From the NCBI GenBank assembly GCA_907163375.1, contig CAJQUW010013637.1, positions 468,777 to 532,776 of the forward strand: DNA of 64,000 nucleotides, given 5' to 3'. Made by a program: the position numbers and the translations under genes. Positions 34,200 through 46,900 of this stretch are shown in pieces. Under the pieces are notes generated by a model that was not told the origin of the DNA, did no database searches, and saw nothing but the letters and a program-made list of their open reading frames with translations. Each line of letters begins with the position of its first letter. Position 1 is the first letter of the stretch. Origin of the DNA: Prostheceraeus crozeri. Lineage: Eukaryota > Platyhelminthes > Polycladida > Euryleptidae.

Positions 34200-34742
34200 T
34201 TGACACGTCAAGATCATGACTGTCTCTTCGAGAAGATCACTATCAGACGTCAGCCACACAAAATTTCGAGTCATGCATATGCAATTGCTGTGGTTTATTC
34301 ATTCACGTGCAAGCTAGAAATAAGAAGTCATCGCAAGCTCTGCAATCAGAAGAAAGTGTGTGCCATTCATAATCAGGTTCTATGTGTCACATGCCATTCA
34401 CTAGTGTCATCTAGGTCACTACACCGACTCCGGAACGCGTGCATGTCCGCGACTCTTTCCAAGGCGTGGACTTGCCCACACTGCCGTTTGTCAGTTCTCA
34501 AGAAGAAAAGGGAAAGGCGAGTACACAACTGCATCCAGAAGAAGTTCAGCGTCTGTCAGTCTTCTCGCCATGTATTTCCTCAGCGACCAAATCAATGTAC
34601 ACGCGAACCGCAAATATGCCTATTTTGCGTCAAGAAATTCATCGACCAAATACCAAAACCAACCACCTCTCCTCTATCGGTCACTACAGATATCCATCCG
34701 TTATGTCAGTGCCGATCTCTCTCCCCCTCTATCACCCAATGA
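34200..34742 (+). CDS. Cys/His-rich reading frame of the unit (copy 1)
   Basis: A 180-codon frame with zinc-finger-like spacing: CVTCHSLVSSRSLHRLRNAC, then CPHCRLSVLKKKRERRVHNC and PQICLFCVKKF. Each has CxxC followed about 9-14 residues later by His and Cys, which suggests C2HC-type knuckles, but I cannot name a family. The frame is fully open only in copies 1 and 8 (51939-52481), where AATCAGG replaces AATTAGG; in copies 2-7 and 9 that T makes a stop and only the last 112 codons remain. Two other frames over the same bases are also open for more than 130 codons, so the real one is uncertain. It follows the protease-like exon directly and may once have been part of the same gene. Confidence 0.35.
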   Translation: MTRQDHDCLFEKITIRRQPHKISSHAYAIAVVYSFTCKLEIRSHRKLCNQKKVCAIHNQVLCVTCHSLVSSRSLHRLRNACMSATLSKAWTCPHCRLSVLKKKRERRVHNCIQKKFSVCQSSRHVFPQRPNQCTREPQICLFCVKKFIDQIPKPTTSPLSVTTDIHPLCQCRSLSPSITQ

Positions 34743-34942
34743 AGTTATGTGCATCACATCAGACAAATCAACCAACAACATTGAACAACTCACTTTACAT
34801 ACCCAATCCCGTTCTACTGAGTGCCTGTCAGTGAAAGCAAACGCTCAACCCCGAATAAAAAACATTGGGAAGAGGCCTCTATTACTATTGTCGGTCATCT
34901 TCATCGGGCAAATGTCCCTTCAATTATCGAATGTTTCCATGT

Positions 34943-35379
34943 CGGACGATCCTTTACATTACGGCCGGAAACTCAAAACATTTTCATAAGACACTAAAAT
35001 ATTTCAAAAGTATAGCAAGCTACTTTAATGGTAACTTGTTTTGTTAATGTTCAACATTTTCTGATATTTAGTTATGATCATGATCATTCCTTGCATGCAA
35101 ACACTATCGAAGGCACTTGGGCCACACCAAAGCGAAGTTTCGGGCGATGCACGGCACGTCCGATGCTTTATTTGACAGCTACATGCAGAACTTCCTCTTT
35201 CGACGTCTTCACAAAGACAATATACTAAAATCGCTTCTCTTTTGGATTAAACATTATTATCCTTGCTGAAAGAACTTTAGTATTTCAGTTGAATAATAGA
35301 AAGAGTAGCTTTGGAATACCTAGGCTTAGTGTCCTCTGACATTTTTTGAGTCTACGGCCGGAATGTAAAGGATCGCCCG
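34943..35379 (+). mobile_element. Merlin/ISXO2-like element inside every unit (copy 1)
   Basis: Two inverted repeats of about 53 bp bound this segment: left 34943-34996 and right 35327-35379, sharing GATCCTTTACATT, CGGCCG and GACACTA in matched order with few mismatches. Only ATGT is shared by the immediate flanks, so the target duplication is unclear. Inside is the C-terminal exon of a Merlin/ISXO2-type transposase. In copy 1 that exon has lost one base within the GGGGACAC word, which shifts the frame. The same segment recurs at the same place in each unit, so it was already present before amplification. Confidence 0.65.
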
Positions 35380-35434
35380 ATGTGGTGCTGCGACGAAAGT
35401 CAAAGAACTACTGCAGCACAACTACGACAATACG

Positions 35435-35662
35435 ATGGACAAGGTTATGTCATTTGTTGTACGCCGCGCTTCCCAACTCTGGAGGAGCTTCATCCAGAAG
35501 CAGGTAAAGAAAGGAATTAGGAATGCTGACATACTGATTGCCTTCAGGAGGGAAAAATCAAACTTGGTTGTCACCCGGAATTATCTGAACATGCAACGAC
35601 ATGATACACAAGCTAAACTTTCATGGAATTTGAGATTTCTTTCATTTATTATTCAAAAATAG
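35435..35662 (+). CDS. Unrecognised 75-codon frame of the unit (copy 1)
   Basis: The frame reads MDKVMSFVVRRASQLWRSFI and continues basic (KQVKKGIRNADILIAFRRE). It is open upstream without a stop back to the right repeat of the Merlin-like element (GAATKVKELLQHNYDNT). It is identical in all copies except copy 7 (50641-50823), where AAA has become TAA and cuts it to 60 codons. Conservation here means little because whole units are nearly identical. I cannot assign a family; it might be the continuation of the gene into which the Merlin-like element inserted. Confidence 0.25.
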   Translation: MDKVMSFVVRRASQLWRSFIQKQVKKGIRNADILIAFRREKSNLVVTRNYLNMQRHDTQAKLSWNLRFLSFIIQK

Positions 35663-36512
35663 AATTTAAATTCACATTACCCAACCACCTAAAATTGAAC
35701 TTGAAAAGAAAGGATTCTACCGATATTAAACACACCATAGTAATATAATATGCAATCTCCGTCTAGCATACTTCAGGACTACCTCAGAATTATCTCTGAA
35801 ATTGCACCACGTTGATTGGATTTACCACGCGTCAGTTCAAAATCCGACCGCGTGAACATCACATAAACGAAAGATCGTTTGTTTCTATTCTCAACAAGTG
35901 AATTAAATTATCATTGTTTTCGAATAACAAATGATGTTGTTTTCAATAATACTGTTAATATCTCACGATAATTACACTGCTCTGAGAAAGAATAATTCAA
36001 TTGCCATGTACAAATACTTAAACTACTTATTTCAATAAGCCACAAATCTATTCAATGAAATTTGTATGAATTTATCGCCAAAATTCACTCCATGCATTCA
36101 AGCTAATACTTCTGCTATGTTGTTAGTCCCCAACAGACTACTTTGCGATTGTTTGCGAGTTAAGATAAGCGTTCGCAAAACTCGATGGTACACTACTCAC
36201 TTTTTGCAACACGTGCAAATGGCAGTCTCTGCAAAATTTGCGATCTTATCATGTTATATATTTCCAAGTACAAAAGCCTAATAATAATTGCAATACTTCA
36301 AATATATGCGAACGAATAATAACTGCCTTCGTTTTATTCGCTTTTTGCAAATATTTGTTTTTCATGAGGACCCTGATTTGTGTAATTAATATGTAAATGC
36401 TCAACAGAAATAAAACGACATCATGTTTCTTTTCTCTGCCTATGATATAGGCATTAAAATCTAATTGAGGTTGCATCACTGGATATTTGATACCTTACTA
36501 CATCATTGACAG

Positions 36513-36752
36513 GTGAATTATGAAGTAGTCGGTATAGCTTGTTTAACGGGAAGTGGATTCACTTCCCATTGGTTTGCGATAGTGAAATTGGAATCATCAT
36601 GGGTTAAAGTGAACGACTCACTCGTTGCGGAGCTGGATTTCGCACATGTTCAGCAGCTCTATTCCTCAACACAAGTGCTGATCATGAAGAAGGTGAACCA
36701 CGTAGTCAGAAATCCTTCGCCAAGTCTTTCGGTTGACACGTCAAGATCATGA
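36513..36752 (+). pseudogene. Ubiquitin-specific-protease-like C-terminal exon in each unit
   Basis: A splice acceptor (ATTGACAG) precedes an open exon reading VNYEVVGIACLTGSGFTS, then HWFAIVKLESSWVKVNDSLV, then ending near QVLIMKKV. The order Tyr-x3-Gly-Ile, a glycine turn, HW-x-A-x-V, W-x-K-x-NDS is that of the His box at the end of ubiquitin-specific proteases (peptidase family C19), where the family reads GHYxAYV and WYxFNDS. The catalytic Cys box is not in the unit, so alone it cannot be an enzyme. Equivalent exons start near 39046, 41579, 44121, 46654, 49187, 51719 and 54252; copy 1 has only the last part with one base missing. Looks like a captured gene end carried along in the amplification. 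An unrelated cysteine-protease fold is possible. Confidence 0.45.
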
Positions 36753-37474
36753 CTGTCTCTTCGAGAAGATCACTATCAGACGTCAGCCACACAAAATTTC
36801 GAGTCATGCATATGCAATTGCTGTGGTTTATTCATTCACGTGCAAGCTAGAAATAAGAAGTCATCGCAAGCTCTGCAATCAGAAGAAAGTGTGTGCCATT
36901 CATAATTAGGTTCTATGTGTCACATGCCATTCACTAGTGTCATCTAGGTCACTACACCGACTCCGGAACGCGTGCATGTCCGCGACTCTTTCCAAGGCGT
37001 GGACTTGCCCACACTGCCGTTTGTCAGTTCTCAAGAAGAAAAGGGAAAGGCGAGTACACAACTGCATCCAGAAGAAGTTCAGCGTCTGTCAGTCTTCTCG
37101 CCACGTATTTCCTCAGCGACCAAATCAATGTACACGCGAACCGCAAATATGCCTATTTTGTGTCAAGAAATTCATCGACCAAATACCAAAACCAACCACC
37201 TCTCCTCTATCAGTCACTACAGATATCCATCCGTTATGTCAGTGCCGATCTCTCTCCCCCTCTATCACCCAATGAAGTTATGTGCATCACATCAGACAAA
37301 TCAACCAACAACATTGAACAACTCACTTTACATACCCAATCCCGTTCTACTGAGTGCCTGTCAGTGAAAGCAAACGCTCAACCCCGAATACAAACATTGG
37401 GAAGAGGCCTCTATTACTATTGTCGGTCATCTTCATCGGGCAAATGTCCCTTCAATTATCGAATGTTTCCATGT

Positions 37475-37912
37475 CGGACGATCCTTTACATTACGGCCGG
37501 AAACTCAAAACATTTTCATAAGACACTAAAATATTTCAAAAGTATAGCAAGCTACTTTAATGGTAACTTGTTTTGTTAATGTTCAACATTTTCTGATATT
37601 TAGTTATGATCATGATCATTCCTTGCATGCAAACACTATCGAAAGCACTTGGGGACACACCAAAGCGAAGTTTCGGGCGATGCACGGCACGTCCGATGCT
37701 TTATTTGACAGCTACATGCAGAACTTCCTCTTTCGACGTCTTCACAAAGACAATATACTAAAATCGCTTCTCTTTTGGATTAAACATTATTATCCTTGCT
37801 GAAAGAACTTTAGTATTTCAGTTGAATAATAGAAAGAGTAGCTTTGGAATACCTAGGCTTAGTGTCCTCTGACATTTTTTGAGTCTACGGCCGGAATGTA
37901 AAGGATCGCCCG
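37475..37912 (+). mobile_element. Merlin/ISXO2-like element (copy 2), exon frame open
   Basis: Same inverted-repeat element as in copy 1. In this copy the exon is open; see the next entry. Equivalent elements with an open exon occur in copies 3 and 4, about 2533 and 5066 bp to the right. Confidence 0.65.
37604..37802 (+). pseudogene. Merlin/ISXO2-type transposase, C-terminal exon
   Basis: After an acceptor (TTCTGATATTTAG) the exon reads HSLHANTIESTWGHTKAKFR, then AMHGTSDALFDSYMQNFLFR and ends IKHYYPC. This is the end of an ISXO2/IS1016-type DDE transposase, the bacterial-like domain of eukaryotic Merlin elements; the Glu in HANTIES is the likely third catalytic residue. The upstream DDE residues are absent from the unit. 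The exon is intact in copies 2, 3 and 4 (37604-37802, 40137-40335, 42670-42868); in copies 1 and 5 to 9 one base is missing near GGGCCACACC and the reading shifts to TWATPKRSFGR. It is therefore a relic whose variant forms mark two subgroups of units. Confidence 0.65.
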
Positions 37913-40900
37913 ATGTGGTGCTGCGACGAAAGTCAATGAACTACTGCAGTACAACTACGACAATACGATGGACAAGGTTATGTCATTTGTTGTACGCCGC
38001 GCTTCCCAACTCTGGAGGAGCTTCATCCAGAAGCAGGTAAAGAAAGGAATTAGGAATGCTGACATACTGATTGCCTTCAGGAGGGAAAAATCAAACTTGG
38101 TTGTCACCCGGAATTATCTGAACATGCAACGACATGATACACAAGCTAAACTTTCATGGAATTTGAGATTTCTTTCATTTATTATTCAAAAATAGAATTT
38201 AAATTCACATTACCCAAACACCTAAAATTGAACTTGAAAAGAAAGGATTCTACCGATATTAAACACACCATAGTAATATAATATGCAATCTCCGTCTAGC
38301 ATACTTCAGGACTACCTCAGAATTATCTCTGAAATTGCACCACGTTGATTGGATTTACCACGCGTCAGTTCAAAATCCGACCGCGTGAACATCACATAAA
38401 CGAAAGATCGTTTGTTTCTATTCTCAACAAGTGAATTAAATTATCATTGTTTTCGAATAACAAATGATGTTGTTTTCAATAATACTGTTAATATCTCACG
38501 ATAATTACACTGCTCTGAGAAAGAATAATTCAATTGCCATGTACAAATACTTAAACTACTTATTTCAATAAGCCACAAATCTATTCAATGAAATTTGTAT
38601 GAATTTATCGCCAAAATTCACTCCATGCATTCAAGCTAATACTTCTGCTATGTTGTTAGTCCCCAACAGACTACTTTGCGATTGTTTGCGAGTTAAGATA
38701 AGCGTTCGCAAAACTCGATGGTACACTACTCACTTTTTGCAACACGTGCAAATGGCAGTCTCTGCAAAATTTGCGATCTTATCATGTTATATATTTCCAA
38801 GTACAAAAGCCTAATAATAATTGCAATACTTCAAATATATGCGAACGAATAATAACTGCCTTCGTTTTATTCGCTTTTTGCAAATATTTGTTTTTCATGA
38901 GGACCCTGATTTGTGTAATTAATATGTAAATGCTCAACAGAAATAAAACGACATCATGTTTCTTTTCTCTGCCTATGATATAGGCATTAAAATCTAATTG
39001 AGGTTGCATCACTGGATATTTGATACCTTACTACATCATTGACAGGTGAATTATGAAGTAGTCGGTATAGCTTGTTTAACGGGAAGTGGATTCACTTCCC
39101 ATTGGTTTGCGATAGTAAAATTGGAATCATCATGGGTTAAAGTGAACGACTCACTCGTTGCGGAGCTGGATTTCGCACATGTTCAGCAGCTCTATTCCTC
39201 AACACAAGTGCTGATCATGAAGAAGGTGAACCACGTAGTCAGAAATCCTTCGCCAAGTCTTTCGGTTGACACGTCAAGATCATGACTGTCTCTTCGAGAA
39301 GATCACTATCAGACGTCAGCCACACAAAATTTCGAGTCATGCATATGCAATTGCTGTGGTTTATTCATTCACGTGCAAGCTAGAAATAAGAAGTCATCGC
39401 AAGCTCTGCAATCAGAAGAAAGTGTGTGCCATTCATAATTAGGTTCTATGTGTCACATGCCATTCACTAGTGTCATCTAGGTCACTACACCGACTCCGGA
39501 ACGCGTGCATGTCCGCGACTCTTTCCAAGGCGTGGACTTGCCCACACTGCCGTTTGTCAGTTCTCAAGAAGAAAAGGGAAAGGCGAGTACACAACTGCAT
39601 CCAGAAGAAGTTCAGCGTCTGTCAGTCTTCTCGCCACGTATTTCCTCAGCGACCAAATCAATGTACACGCGAACCGCAAATATGCCTATTTTGTGTCAAG
39701 AAATTCATCGACCAAATACCAAAACCAACCACCTCTCCTCTATCAGTCACTACAGATATCCATCCGTTATGTCAGTGCCGATCTCTCTCCCCCTCTATCA
39801 CCCAATGAAGTTATGTGCATCACATCAGACAAATCAACCAACAACATTGAACAACTCACTTTACATACCCAATCCCGTTCTACTGAGTGCCTGTCAGTGA
39901 AAGCAAACGCTCAACCCCGAATACAAACATTGGGAAGAGGCCTCTATTACTATTGTCGGTCATCTTCATCGGGCAAATGTCCCTTCAATTATCGAATGTT
40001 TCCATGTCGGACGATCCTTTACATTACGGCCGGAAACTCAAAACATTTTCATAAGACACTAAAATATTTCAAAAGTATAGCAAGCTACTTTAATGGTAAC
40101 TTGTTTTGTTAATGTTCAACATTTTCTGATATTTAGTTTTGATCATGATCATTCCTTGCATGCAAACACTATCGAAAGCACTTGGGGACACACCAAAGCG
40201 AAGTTTCGGGCGATGCACGGCACGTCCGATGCTTTATTTGACAGCTACATGCAGAACTTCCTCTTTCGACGTCTTCACAAAGACAATATACTAAAATCGC
40301 TTCTCTTTTGGATTAAACATTATCATCCTTGCTGAAAGAACTTTAGTATTTCAGTTGAATAATAGAAAGAGTAGCTTTGGAATACCTAGGCTTAGTGTCC
40401 TCTGACATTTTTTGAGTCTACGGCCGGAATGTAAAGGATCGCCCGATGTGGTGCTGCGACGAAAGTCAATGAACTACTGCAGTACAACTACGACAATACG
40501 ATGGACAAGGTTATGTCATTTGTTGTACGCCGCGCTTCCCAACTCTGGAGGAGCTTCATCCAGAAGCAGGTAAAGAAAGGAATTAGGAATGCTGACATAC
40601 TGATTGCCTTCAGGAGGGAAAAATCAAACTTGGTTGTCACCCGGAATTATCTGAACATGCAACGACATGATACACAAGCTAAACTTTCATGGAATTTGAG
40701 ATTTCTTTCATTTATTATTCAAAAATAGAATTTAAATTCACATTACCCAACCACCTAAAATTGAACTTGAAAAGAAAGGATTCTACCGATATTAAACACA
40801 CCATAGTAATATAATATGCAATCTCCGTCTAGCATACTTCAGGACTACCTCAGAATTATCTCTGAAATTGCACCACGTTGATTGGATTTACCACGCGTCA

Positions 40901-43900
40901 GTTCAAAATCCGACCGCGTGAACATCACATAAACGAAAGATCGTTTGTTTCTATTCTCAACAAGTGAATTAAATTATCATTGTTTTCGAATAACAAATGA
41001 TGTTGTTTTCAATAATACTGTTAATATCTCACGATAATTACACTGCTCTGAGAAAGAATAATTCAATTGCCATGTACAAATACTTAAACTACTTATTTCA
41101 ATAAGCCACAAATCTATTCAATGAAATTTGTATGAATTTATCGCCAAAATTCACTCCATGCATTCAAGCTAATACTTCTGCTATGTTGTTAGTCCCCAAC
41201 AGACTACTTTGCGATTGTTTGCGAGTTAAGCTAAGCGTTCGCAAAACTCGATGGTACACTACTCACTTTTTGCAACACGTGCAAATGGCAGTCTCTGCAA
41301 AATTTGCGATCTTATCATGTTATATATTTCCAAGTACAAAAGCCTAATAATAATTGCAATACTTCAAATATATGCGAACGAATAATAACTGCCTTCGTTT
41401 TATTCGCTTTTTGCAAATATTTGTTTTTCATGAGGACCCTGATTTGTGTAATTAATATGTAAATGCTCAACAGAAATAAAACGACATCATGTTTCTTTTC
41501 TCTGCCTATGATATAGGCATTAAAATCTAATTGAGGTTGCATCACTGGATATTTGATACCTTACTACATCATTGACAGGTGAATTATGAAGTAGTCGGTA
41601 TAGCTTGTTTAACGGGAAGTGGATTCACTTCCCATTGGTTTGCGATAGTGAAATTGGAATCATCATGGGTTAAAGTGAACGACTCACTCGTTGCGGAGCT
41701 GGATTTCGCACATGTTCAGCAGCTCTATTCCTCAACACAAGTGCTGATCATGAAGAAGGTGAACCACGTAGTCAGAAATCCTTCGCCAAGTCTTTCGGTT
41801 GACACGTCAAGATCATGACTGTCTCTTCGAGAAGATCACTATCAGACGTCAGCCACACAAAATTTCGAGTCATGCATATGCAATTGCTGTGGTTTATTCA
41901 TTCACGTGCAAGCTAGAAATAAGAAGTCATCGCAAGCTCTGCAATCAGAAGAAAGTGTGTGCCATTCATAATTAGGTTCTATGTGTCACATGCCATTCAC
42001 TAGTGTCATCTAGGTCACTACACCGACTCCGGAACGCGTGCATGTCCGCGACTCTTTCCAAGGCGTGGACTTGCCCACACTGCCGTTTGTCAGTTCTCAA
42101 GAAGAAAAGGGAAAGGCGAGTACACAACTGCATCCAGAAGAAGTTCAGCGTCTGTCAGTCTTCTCGCCACGTATTTCCTCAGCGACCAAATCAATGTACA
42201 CGCGAACCGCAAATATGCCTATTTTGTGTCAAGAAATTCATCGACCAAATACCAAAACCAACCACCTCTCCTCTATCAGTCACTACAGATATCCATCCGT
42301 TATGTCAGTGCCGATCTCTCTCCCCCTCTATCACCCAATGAAGTTATGTGCATCACATCAGACAAATCAACCAACAACATTGAACAACTCACTTTACATA
42401 CCCAATCCCGTTCTACTGAGTGCCTGTCAGTGAAAGCAAACGCTCAACCCCGAATACAAACATTGGGAAGAGGCCTCTATTACTATTGTCGGTCATCTTC
42501 ATCGGGCAAATGTCCCTTCAATTATCGAATGTTTCCATGTCGGACGATCCTTTACATTACGGCCGGAAACTCAAAACATTTTCATAAGACACTAAAATAT
42601 TTCGAAAGTATAGCAAGCTACTTTAATGGTAACTTGTTTTGTTAATGTTCAACATTTTCTGATATTTAGTTTTGATCATGATCATTCCTTGCATGCAAAC
42701 ACTATCGAAAGCACTTGGGGACACACCAAAGCGAAGTTTCGGGCGATGCACGGCACGTCCGATGCTTTATTTGACAGCTACATGCAGAACTTCCTCTTTC
42801 GACGTCTTCACAAAGACAATATACTAAAATCGCTTCTCTTTTGGATTAAACATTATTATCCTTGCTGAAAGAACTTTAGTATTTCAGTTGAATAATAGAA
42901 AGAGTAGCTTTGGAATACCTAGGCTTAGTGTCCTCTGACATTTTTTGAGTCTACGGCCGGAATGTAAAGGATCGCCCGATGTGGTGCTGCGACGAAAGTC
43001 AATGAACTACTGCAGTACAACTACGACAATACGATGGACAAGGTTATGTCATTTGTTGTACGCCGCGCTTCCCAACTCTGGAGGAGCTTCATCCAGAAGC
43101 AGGTAAAGAAAGGAATTAGGAATGCTGACATACTGATTGCCTTCAGGAGGGAAAAATCAAACTTGGTTGTCACCCGGAATTATCTGAACATGCAACGACA
43201 TGATACACAAGCTAAACTTTCATGGAATTTGAGATTTCTTTCATTTATTATTCAAAAATAGAATTTAAATTCACATTACCCAAACACCTAAAATTGAACT
43301 TGAAAAGAAAGGATTCTACCGATATTAAACACACCATAGTAATATAATATGCAATCTCCGTCTAGCATACTTCAGGACTACCTCAGAATTATCTCTGAAA
43401 TTGCACCACGTTGATTGGATTTACCACGCGTCAGTTCAAAATCCGACCGCGTGAACGTCACATAAACGAAAGATCGTTTGTTTCTATTCTCAACAAGTGA
43501 ATTAAATTATCATTGTTTTCGAATAACAAATGATGTTGTTTTCAATAATACTGTTAATATCTCACGATAATTACACTGCTCTGAGAAAGAATAATTCAAT
43601 TGCCATGTACAAATACTTAAACTACTTATTTCAATAAGCCACAAATCTATTCAATGAAATTTGTATGAATTTATTGCCAAAATTCACTCCATGCATTCAA
43701 GCTAATACTTCTGCTGTGTTGTTAGTCCCCAACAGACTACTTTGCGATTGTTTGCGAGTTAAGCTAAGCGTTCGCAAAACTCGATGGTACACTACTCACT
43801 TTTTGCAACACGTGCAAATGGCAGCCTCTGCAAAATTTGCGATCTTATCATGTTATATATTTCCAAGTACAAAAGCCTAATAATAATTGCAATACTTCAA

Positions 43901-46900
43901 ATATATGCGAACGAATAATAACTGCCTTCGTTTTATTCGCTTTTTCCAAATACTTAAACATGATGTTTTTCATGAGGACCCTGATTTGTGTAATTAACAT
44001 GTAAATGCTCAACAGAAATAAAACGACATCATGTTTCTTTTCTCTGCCTATGATATAGGCATTAAAATCTAATTGAGGTTGCATCACTGGATATTTGATA
44101 CCTTACTACATCATTGGCAGGTGAATTATGAAGTAGTCGGTATAGCTTGTTTAACGGGAAGTGGATTCACTTCCCATTGGTTTGCGATAGTGAAATTGGA
44201 ATCATCATGGGTTAAAGTGAACGACTCACTCGTTGCGGAGCTGGATTTCGCACATGTTCAGCAGCTCTATTCCTCAACACAAGTGCTGATCATGAAGAAG
44301 GTGAACCACGTAGTCAGAAATCCTTCGCCAAGTCTTTCGGTTGACACGTCAAGATCATGACTGTCTCTTCGAGAAGATCACTATCAGACGTCAGCCACAC
44401 AAAATTTCGAGTCATGCATATGCAATTGCTGTGGTTTATTCACTCACGTGCAAGCTAGAAATAAGAAGTCATCGCAAGCTCTGCAATCAGAAGAAAGTGT
44501 GTGCCATTCATAATTAGGTTCTATGTGTCACATGCCATTCACTAGTGTCATCTAGGTCACTACACCGACTCCGGAACGCGTGCATGTCCGCGACTCTTTC
44601 CAAGGCGTGGACTTGCCCACACTGCCGTTTGTCAGTTCTCAAGAAGAAAAGGGAAAGGCGAGTACACAACTGCATCCAGAAGAAGTTCAGCGTCTGTCAG
44701 TCTTCTCGCCATGTATTTCCTCAGCGACCAAATCAATGTACACGCGAACCGCAAATATGCCTATTTTGCGTCAAGAAATTCATCGACCAAATACCAAAAC
44801 CAACCACCTCTCCTCTATCAGTCACTACAGATATCCATCCGTTATGTCAGTGCCGATCTCTCTCCCCTTCTATCACCCAATGAAGTTATGTGCATCACAT
44901 CAGACAAATCAACCAACAACATTGAACAACTCACTTTACATACCCAATCCCGTTCTACTGAGTGCCTGTCAGTGAAAGCAAACGCTCAACCCCGAATACA
45001 AACATTGGGAAGATGCCTCTATTACTATTGTCGGTCATCTTCATCGGGCAAATGTCCCTTCAATTATCGAATGTTTCCATGTCGGACGATCCTTTACATT
45101 ACGGCCGGAAACTCAAAACATTTTCATAAGACACTAAAATATTTCAAAAGTATAGCAAGCTACTTTAATGGTGACTTGTTTTGTTAATGTTCAACATTTT
45201 CTGATATTTAGTTATGATCATGATCATTCCTTGCATGCAAACACTATCGAAGGCACTTGGGCCACACCAAAGCGAAGTTTCGGGCGATGCACGGCACGTC
45301 CGATGCTTTATTTGACAGCTACACGCAGAACTTCCTCTTTCGACGTCTTCACAAAGACAATATACTAAAATCGCTTCTCTTTTGGATTAAACATTATTAT
45401 CCTTGCTGAAAGAACTTTAGTATTTCAGTTGAATAATAGAAAGAGTAGCTTTGGAATACCTAGGCTTAGTGTCCTCTGACATTTTTTGAGTCTACGGCCG
45501 GAATGTAAAGGATCGCCCGATGTGGTGCTGCGACGAAAGTCAAAGAACTACTGCAGTACAACTACGACAATACGATGGACAAGGTTATGTCATTTGTTGT
45601 ACGCCGCGCTTCCCAACTCTGGAGGAGCTTCATCCAGAAGCAGGTAAAGAAAGGAATTAGGAATGCTGACATACTGATTGCCTTCAGGAGGGAAAAATCA
45701 AACTTGGTTGTCACCCGGAATTATCTGAACATGCAACGACATGATACACAAGCTAAACTTTCATGGAATTTGAGATTTCTTTCATTTATTATTCAAAAAT
45801 AGAATTTAAATTCACATTACCCAAACACCTAAAATTGAACTTGAAAAGAAAGGATTCTACCGATATTAAACACACCATAGTAATATAATATGCAATCTCC
45901 GTCTAGCATACTTCAGGACTACCTCAGAATTATCTCTGAAATTGCACCACGTTGATTGGATTTACCACGCGTCAGTTCAAAATCCGACCGCGTGAACGTC
46001 ACATAAACGAAAGATCGTTTGTTTCTATTCTCAACAAGTGAATTAAATTATCATTGTTTTCGAATAACAAATGATGTTGTTTTCAATAATACTGTTAATA
46101 TCTCACGATAATTACACTGCTCTGAGAAAGAATAATTCAATTGCCATGTACAAATACTTAAACTACTTATTTCAATAAGCCACAAATCTATTCAATGAAA
46201 TTTGTATGAATTTATTGCCAAAATTCACTCCATGCATTCAAGCTAATACTTCTGCTGTGTTGTTAGTCCCCAACAGACTACTTTGCGATTGTTTGCGAGT
46301 TAAGATAAGCGTTCGCAAAACTCGATGGTACACTACTCACTTTTTGCAACACGTGCAAATGGCAGCCTCTGCAAAATTTTGCGATCTTATCATGTTATAT
46401 ATTTCCAAGTACAAAAGCCTAATAATAATTGCAATACTTCAAATATATGCGAACGAATAATAACTGCCTTCGTTTTATTCGCTTTTTGCAAATATTTGTT
46501 TTTCATGAGGACCCTGATTTGTGTAATTAATATGTAAATGCTCAACAGAAATAAAACGACATCATGTTTCTTTTCTCTGCCTATGATATAGGCATTAAAA
46601 TCTAATTGAGGTTGCATCACTGGATATTTGATACCTTACTACATCATTGACAGGTGAATTATGAAGTAGTCGGTATAGCTTGTTTAACGGGAAGTGGATT
46701 CACTTCCCATTGGTTTGCGATAGTGAAATTGGAATCATCATGGGTTAAAGTGAACGACTCACTCGTTGCGGAGCTGGATTTCGCACATGTTCAGCAGCTC
46801 TATTCCTCAACACAAGTGCTGATCATGAAGAAGGTGAACCACGTAGTCAGAAATCCTTCGCCAAGTCTTTCGGTTGACACGTCAAGATCATGACTGTCTC

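Noticed and set aside
34439-34834. 131-codon frame overlapping the Cys/His-rich frame
   Set aside because: Ser/Thr/Pro-rich without motifs; one of three overlapping open frames, and the Cys/His one has more protein-like spacing.
36249-36479. 76-codon minus-strand frame repeated in each unit
   Set aside because: AT-rich, hydrophobic by composition, no motif; repeated only because the unit is repeated.
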